Source of the DNA: Hyphochytrium catenoides
Lineage: Eukaryota; Sar; Hyphochytriomycetes; Hyphochytriales; Hyphochytriaceae
DNA: 64,000 bases
Reading direction: 5' to 3'
Assembly: GCA_900088475.1 (NCBI GenBank)
Contig: FLMG01002232.1
Span: 1 to 64,000, forward strand
Shown: in pieces, positions 57,264 through 64,000 of the stretch
Layout: the number at the start of each line of letters is the position of its first letter
Position numbering within the stretch: the first letter of the stretch is position 1
Position numbers and translations under genes: made by a program
Notes under the pieces: model-generated
Told to the model about the DNA's origin: nothing
What the model saw: only the letters and a program-made list of their open reading frames with translations
The model's database searches: none

Positions 57264-60200
57264 ATGTCTGACAAGAAGAAGTTTGTCATTAGGCCGTTTC
57301 GGCCGAACATCAGCATGGACGAGGCTAAGGCCAAAGGCATCTTAGATTCACTGCGCACAGCCATAGACGCCATACATAGCATGAATGCTTCCCAGTTGAG
57401 TTTTGAGGAGTTATACAGGTACAGTCGAGTACTCTGCAGATGCCATGCATAGTTCCCTTCCAGCGACGACCGTTTGCATGTGCCATACGTACCTTTTACA
57501 CATGCGTACCTTTCACTTGCACTTCGGATATTATGCCTAGGATGGGATGTCTTTAGTCATCTTCTCTGGGCTCTAGGACCTGAATTGATCGGTCGTTTAG
57601 CAGCTTTTGACTTGGCATGGCTGAGTTTTAGCTGGAACGTATCTTCTCTAGTCTTACTCCCTCTGAACACCCTCATGAGCATAGCTCGGCGGACTGGATT
57701 GCCCTCAAGATATCTGATGCCTAGACCCTACAACTCGACTCCCTCCTAAAATTTGCCTTCTTTTATCCTAGGTCGGCATATAACCTGGTGCTTCATAAGT
57801 ATGGGGACATGCTTTACACAGGCGTACAGAAGGCGATAGCCGACCACTTGGTAGAAACAGCCAAAGAAGTCTCAACAACGCCTGATGATTATCTGCTGAC
57901 TGTTCTCAACGCGAAGTGGAGCGATCATAAGGTCGTAATGGTAATGATAAAGGACATTATGATGTACATGGTGAGGAACACAACGACACCCTTCTCTTTC
58001 ACGTCAATCACTTTCTTCTACCTCTTGTTGTTCTAGCATAACGATGTCTTTTTGGCACTGCAAACCTCATACTGCTCAATGGCTTGTGTGAAAGCCAGAG
58101 ATAGCAACACATTTTAATATCTCTCACCATAGTGCTCTGTCGCGTCTTTGATCTAGTAAACTTTGCCCTTTTGGGCAAGGTGGTGACCCTCTTATTTTTC
58201 TTCAACTTCATGCTTTCGTCTGTTCCAACATTCCTCTCCTTAGTAGTGTTGACTTGTTCGTCGGCGCCTCGTTGTTGAGGAGGTGACGGCGATGTTGAGG
58301 AGGCGCTAGTGTACATTTGCCTCAGAGGGTTTTGCTTAAAGGCTTTCTTCGAGCATTTTGCAAAGATGTTTTGAACTTCGGACACTGCTACTCTACCCTC
58401 TCTCTGTCGTCTACCTTAACTCGCACTTTTGTGGCTACGTAGGATCGAACTTACGTGGCGCAGAACCGAAAGGTTCCCGTTTACGATCTTGGTCTTCAGC
58501 TCTTTAGAGAAAAGATAGTACGACATGAACAAGTACAGGACAGGCTTCAAAATCTTCTCCTAGACATTGTGGAAAGGTAAAGGTTCCGTAGTGGCAGAGT
58601 TGAGTGTAGTCTATTAGAGACTGACACCGTGAGGGTTAGACGTCTGAAAGGCATTGGACAGGAAACTCATTGTACGTAGGCAAGGCGTAAAGACAGCAAG
58701 ATGTAGGAAGTGGGTGCTAGAATGATGGAAGGTTTCAGGGAACATGAGGATGATGCAAACCTTCTACGAAGGGAATAAAACTGACTGGTGGTCTCTGTAT
58801 CTGACCAGAGAGCGGCGAGGAGAGCTAATTGACCGCGTTTTGATGAAGAACACGCTGTCTATGCTTGTGGACCTAGGAGTGCACTCGACCCAGCTTTATG
58901 AAGAGCTGTTTGAGCAGCACTTACTTAGGATTACTGAACAGTTCTACCGGGCAGAAAGCCAGCAGTATCTTGACAAAAACTCGTGTTCAGATTACTTAAG
59001 AAAGGTAAGGACGAGCTCTCAGAATGTCGCCTGCCACTTTCTCTTTTCATCCCATCAGCCCATTCAGTGCTCTTTCACTGTTCTTGATGTCTTGCCTCAA
59101 TTCTCCATTTCCAAGGCTCCCAAGAATCTCGATTTTCCGCCATTATCATCTTCTCGCCCTGCATCTTTGTTTATTCGTAAGGGGAACGCGGCCATACAAT
59201 TTAGTGGTATTGCTGTCTGGTAGCTTCTTACCTTCTAACGTTCTGTTTGGCGGCACTCTCTTAAGCTAGATTTGTGCTTGCGTTGACCTCCCACATCCTC
59301 TATCTTCTCTCGATGGTTAGCGCTGTTCTTTGTATGGGGTCACTCTTTTACACTCTTTTCATCGTCTTACTTTCAATGTAGACTGAGGAGCGGCTGCAAG
59401 AGGAAGCCAATCGTGTGACCCATTATCTGCATCCCTCTACCGAGCCGCACCTAAAGAAAACGGTGGAAACAGAGCTCATACAGAAGCACGCTAAGTCCCT
59501 CGTAGAGGTATGGCCTTCTTTGGTTGCCACCGGCTAGCAGGCTGCACTCTCCTAGTTCCGATGGCCTCCTTAATATGCCAAACTTTTTTCGGCGCTATTC
59601 TGTGCCCTTTCCTGATCCTGTCTTACCTTCGAAGCCGCGGTATTGATAGTTACTCCGCGTTACAGATGGATGGCTCTGGTGCAGTGACTCTATTTAGGGA
59701 CGACAAGATTGATGGTAACACCTGCATCATATCTTGCCATTCTTTTTCTTCCACTGATCTATGTGCTGTTCCTTTTAGACCTGAAGCGGATGTACTCTCT
59801 ATTTTGTCGAGTACCGTCCACCCTCCAGGACCTCAAAGCTTCGATGCAGGACTATATTAAGAGATTAGGAGAGGAGCTAGTAAGACGGCAGGAGGAGGTC
59901 AAGGAGACCGTTTCTTTTGTTCAAGGCCTGCTGAATCTTAGGGATAAGTTTGAGAGAATTGTCTCTGACGCATTTTCGGGGGACAAGCAGTTTCATCGTG
60001 GGCTGAAAGAGGTAAAGCAAAGGCGGAACGGTTGAGGTGTTAAGAGCTCCGTCTACTCCGTTGTTTTTCTCTTGTGGCTTTACCTCGTTTTCACTTGAGC
60101 ATGAGTTCTTCCCTGCTCTCTTGTAAAGGCTGACTTGCGCGATCTTGGCTCTTTTTCTGACACTTCTTTATGGGTCCATTCTCTGCCGTCATCATTACAT

Positions 60201-62630
60201 TAGGCTTTCGAGAGTTTTATAAATCTTGATTCACGATGCGCGTCGTATCTGGCATCCTACGTTGACGAGTTGCTGAGGAACGGACTTAAAGGGAAGAGTG
60301 AGGAGGAATGTGATCAGCTACTGGATAAGGTTGTTGTACTATTCAGATACCTACAGGTACAGGCCATTCCGTCGTATCATTGTTCCTCGCATGGCCCGCG
60401 AAGGATTGATCCTCACGAGAGCTAATGTATGATAAACCTCCTCGCGTCCCGCTTATAGGACAAAGATATTTTTGAGAGCTATTACAAGCAGCATCTCTCC
60501 AAACGCCTTCTGTCGGACAGAAGTGGCTCAGATGAGATGGAGAGGAACATGATTGCAAAGCTCAAGGTTAGGACCGAGAGCTGTCAATCGTCTCGCGGAT
60601 CCCCTATCACGCAAGCTTTGCATCTCTCTGACAACACCTCTCTCTGCCTGTTCAACATAGACGGAATGCGGTTATCAGTTCACGTCAAAGCTTGAGGGAA
60701 TGTTCTCCGATATGAAGGTGTCTAAAGACTCTATGGATGAGTTCAGAAGGATCAACGGGGTGAGTCTGACAGCAGTCGCTCATTCCTTATTCGACTGACT
60801 TGGCTGACTCTCTCCGCCGGTTGAGCTTCCTTTCCTTCTTGGCTAGAAAGCTGCACGCTCCGTTCGGCCCTTCATCGCTCTATTCATCCGCTTTTGTCTG
60901 TTTGGAGCGCCTTGATGATGGCATTGGAAGTACCTTGCCCTCTTGAAATTAGTACTTCATCTCTTCCTCCCGTTTTCCTTTATGGTACACTCTCTTAGTT
61001 TCTCGCTTTCGGTATCTCTATCTCCTTTCTTTTCTCTCTTCTGCTCTTCTCATCTCTCTCTCTCGCTCTTCCACACTCTCTGATACACAATGTTCCCAAT
61101 CGCTGCATTGGCTCAACAGAAAAGCGTGGGCGGAATCGAGTTTTCTGTGAATGTCCTCACGTGCGGGTCTTGGCCAATTCCAATGGTGCCCAAATGCGTC
61201 CTACCGCCGCAGCTGGTGCAGTGTTGTGAGACCTTCCAGCGGTACTACTTTGCCAAGCACACAGGCAGAAAGCTCACGTGGCATACAAACGTGGTATGTG
61301 CAGAAGCACGAGCAGCTACTCTGTAATGTCGAACGATAGAGAAAAAGGAAAGCTAGCAGCGTCCACCCGTGGACCTAGAAAAGCAACAATTGAGAGGAGA
61401 GAGTGGGAGTGAGAGACACACAAGTTGGTCTTGGCCAACCCTATAATTCTTCCTCGGCTGTATACCGTCCTTTCAACCATCACCCACTAACATGCTGAGA
61501 CCCCTTTTCGCACTATCTAGGGTACTGCAGATCTTCGGGCGGTCTTTGACCGGAAGTACGAGATGACTGTCACATCCTATCAGATGTGCATACTTCTTCT
61601 CTTCAATGACAAGCCAAAGCTGTCATACAAAGAAATAGCATCTGAGACGCAGATTGTGGAGGAAGACCTGAGGAGACATCTCCTTTCGCTTTGCACTCCC
61701 AAGGCCCGCATTCTTCTGAAAGAAAGCAAAGGGAAAAGCATAGAGACCGACGACGTCTTCACCATCAATGAAGGCTTCAAAAACAGAGTACAGCGTTTCA
61801 AGGTGAGCACCGTTCTAAAGAATTGTTTGAGCAAGCAAAGAACAATGGCAGAACGCATAGGAATGGATAACAGACAGACAAACGCCAATGGGATGAAAAG
61901 CAATCTAACACCTGAGAGAAGGAAGTACCACGGCAACCAGAGTAGCCATGAGCTAAGCACGGAACTGGAGCATTAGAGTGTTCTCAAGGTCCCGGAAACC
62001 TCATTTCTGAACTACTTCTCTGCCCAGGTACCCCTCATTTCTCATAAGGAGAGACTGCCCAACGTGGTCCCAGAGCCAGTCGAGGAGGATAGAAAGCATC
62101 AGATCGAGGCTGCTATTGTTCGTATCATGAAGACAAGAAAGACAGTCGAAGTAAGCAGGAATTGTTATCTACTCGATCTAGGTGGTTTGGATTGGGAAGC
62201 GGTTCGGCTCGCTCTATTCTTTAACTGCATCTTGCCTTAGAATGTACCAGTAGCTAGGTGATACGGGCTGTCATCGGTCCACATAAAACTCTGCGTATTG
62301 GCTGAGATAGATGACTGCCTCGTTGTCTGACAACTCTTCTTTTTCCTTGGCGCAGCATAACAATCTAATTGCGGAAGTGACCAAGCAGCTTCAGTCAAGA
62401 TTTGTACCCTCACCTCAGATTATCAAGAAAAGGATCGAGAGCTTGATCGAGCGCGAATACATTGAAAGAACAGAGACTGACAGGTAAAACCCGAGCAAAC
62501 CGTCTTCAGCGCTACTTCTCCGTCTCTTGATGATAGAGCTTTCACTTCTTTATTAGCGCTCCACTGATCGGTCCTTTGCCTGCGCATGCATCTCTCCCTG
62601 TGTAGGAGGATATACAACTATTTGGCATAG
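57264..62630 (+). CDS. CUL3: Cullin-3, ubiquitin ligase scaffold
   Basis: CUL3 bridges BTB-domain substrate adaptors and the RBX1 RING in CRL3 ligases. Fifteen GT-AG exons: 57264-57418, 57772-57970, 58443-58576, 58809-59004, 59382-59507, 59666-59714, 59779-60011, 60204-60356, 60459-60566, 60661-60759, 61120-61293, 61521-61802, 62028-62150, 62356-62483 and 62606-62630; 727 residues (human 768). The N-terminal helices carry LSFEELYR and [13 protein letters not shown], where BTB partners bind. The cullin homology domain has [40 protein letters not shown] and [17 protein letters not shown]. The winged helix [12 protein letters not shown] contains the neddylation Lys at about 671, and the chain ends YNYLA as in other cullins. 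The spacing and the KLEGMF/DMK variants favour CUL3 over CUL1, CUL2 or CUL4. It converges with cyclin L, with 150 nt between stops. Confidence 0.96.
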
Positions 62631-62780
62631 GAAGGCAGCGTCGCGCTGGGCGTGGTGGTGCCCTTTCCCAGTTACTCCTCTTTCACTTTCTTTCTTCGCG
62701 TCACAGAGGAAGGGACATCCCATGAAGAATATGGAGAAGAGGAGTGGTCTTCCTTTCTTGGTTGAAAGTGCCTATTTATC

Positions 62781-64000
62781 TCACCTCCTTCGGTATCTTC
62801 TCCCGCTATCCCTGTCATTGCCATAGTAATAAGAACTTCTTCCTTTTCTTCCTCTATCTCGACTTCGACTAGGGCTCCTTGTCCGTCTTTCCTTCTCCCT
62901 CTCTCCACTCCGACTGTTGCTATACCTATCCCGCCTGCTGCGGCTCCTACTGCGACTTCTACGCGAAGAAGTCCTTTTTGAATTCGAAGAGGACCTTTCC
63001 TGCGACCTCTTCTTCTCTAATGTCCTCTCATCCCCATCATTGTCGACCTTCGCTGGCGTTCTAGTCTGCCTGGGTGACTCCTGACCCTCCTTTCCATTGC
63101 GGAGAGACTCTTCCGGTTTCTTTGGGCTAAGCTTCTTGCTCAAGCCGTTTACTTGGTCTCGCTCAGAGGGCTTTCCTATCTCTATATCTTTCACGACACT
63201 CTCTTCCATGGCCCTGCATAGCGATGGCGTTAACACTTAGACAGAGAGCGGGGATAGTAGAAGCATAGCTTGGGCTTGGTTTTCTGTGCAATAGATGAAG
63301 AAAGGAAGGGGCAGCCCTCAAGTCCCGAAAGACAGTTTGGCGAAAAGGGGAAAGGGTCTTAGGTAGGAAGAGAAGAGAGTCAGACCAATGCGAATAGAAC
63401 TGACAAATGCAGACATCTCGCAATAAGTAAGAGTCAAGGACGTTAGAGGATCTTCACCTCCTGTCGAACCGTCAAGATAACTTACTCTTCGGCCGGCCCT
63501 TCCTTGATAAACCTGCTAGCATCCTCGTTGTAGATCGCATTCGGCAACAGAGGATCCAGCCATTGCACCCGCTGCACCCTATACAACCGCAATAGTTGAC
63601 CAGAGACAGCCAGAATATCATCGAGAGAGGCATCGAAGATGCCCCACCAGGGCGGGTTATCAGGCAGTTTTACCCGCAAGAAGCGGCAGGAAAGAAAGAT
63701 TGCAGCGCATGCGATAACCTGCCCTGGGTAGCGCACGCAAAGGTCTAGGCGAAGGCTGTCATTGAGATAGTTCCACGCACTCTGCGCGACTTCTTGACTG
63801 AGATCCAAGGCCTTGATATAGTACAGAATAAACTTATGCGGATGGTGCATCATCTTGTACAGGCTGAAGCCTAAGTCAATCAGCATCTGCCGCTCCAGGA
63901 GAAAGAGATCGTCCTTCCATTGACAATACCTGTCTCCACCAATATCTAATGGGATGCGATACATTCGTCTTCTTTTCTGATAGATGTGGAAGAAGACGTT
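62781..64000 (-). CDS. Cyclin L with C-terminal RS domain (partial, 5' end beyond window)
   Basis: The two visible exons are 64000-63486 (continuing past the window edge) and 63213-62781. The first encodes the end of the first cyclin fold (INVFFHIYQ-like start, LERQMLIDLGF, HPHKFILYYIKAL) and the second fold (AWNYLNDSLRLDLCVRYPGQ, IACAAIFLSCR, PPWWGIF). The spacing and HPHK/AWNYLNDSLR match cyclin L (and Ania-6), partner of CDK11/CDK12-type kinases in transcription-coupled splicing. The second exon encodes an Arg/Ser-dipeptide tail (SRRSRSRSRSRRDR) and ends RRYRRR, as in cyclin L1/L2, which concentrate in nuclear speckles. The intron (63485-63214) is GT-AG with phase 2. The N-terminal cyclin box is outside the window. 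Confidence 0.92.

Overview
The window is nuclear DNA from a microbial eukaryote. Most genes are cut by short spliceosomal introns (about 90-700 nt, nearly all GT-AG), GC is near 50%, genes lie on both strands with 0.1-1.7 kb between them, and GA/CT microsatellites are frequent. The EF-1alpha protein resembles stramenopile homologues as I know them, so I infer a SAR-clade protist, stramenopile-leaning. The IFT70 gene implies the lineage builds cilia or flagella. SAM50 implies ordinary mitochondria. Nothing here shows whether it is photosynthetic. One assembly gap (25700-25773) lies in an IFT70 intron.

Layout: 1-1.35 kb no clear gene; EF-1alpha (-, 1355-2695); 3-5.4 kb no clear gene; a SAM methyltransferase (-, 5380-6028); guanine deaminase (-, 7650-9942); a microsatellite-filled divergent promoter region (9.9-11.5 kb); a giant single-exon ZNFX1-like helicase (+, 11513-18196); a p24/TMED cargo receptor with an unusual Ser/Thr/Pro-rich N-terminus (-, 18574-20772); a CHK/APH-fold small-molecule kinase (+, 21634-23181); IFT70/TTC30 (+, 24466-28488); methylthioribose-1-phosphate isomerase (+, 29780-32703); SAM50 (-, 32830-36065); a RelA/SpoT-like nucleotidyltransferase domain fused to kinesin-light-chain TPRs (+, 37005-40361); a membrane-anchored aspartyl protease (+, 42051-45501); a PMS2-type MutL (-, 45783-52385); a PlsC-type acyltransferase (+, 53214-56224); cullin-3 (+, 57264-62630); and the 3' part of cyclin L (-, 62781 to beyond 64000).

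These genes do not form one pathway; this is an ordinary mosaic of housekeeping genes (translation, purine salvage, methionine salvage, mitochondrial import, ciliary transport, ubiquitination, splicing control, mismatch repair, secretion) with a few unusual proteins. Exon models were built by hand: I matched conserved protein blocks and required splice sites and reading phase to agree. In the completed multi-exon models the exon sum is a multiple of three. The least known items are the nucleotidyltransferase-TPR fusion and the ZNFX1/RZ-finger helicase. Other oddities are two GC-AG introns, a PlsC enzyme with Glu in place of the usual catalytic-motif Asp, and the extended p24.
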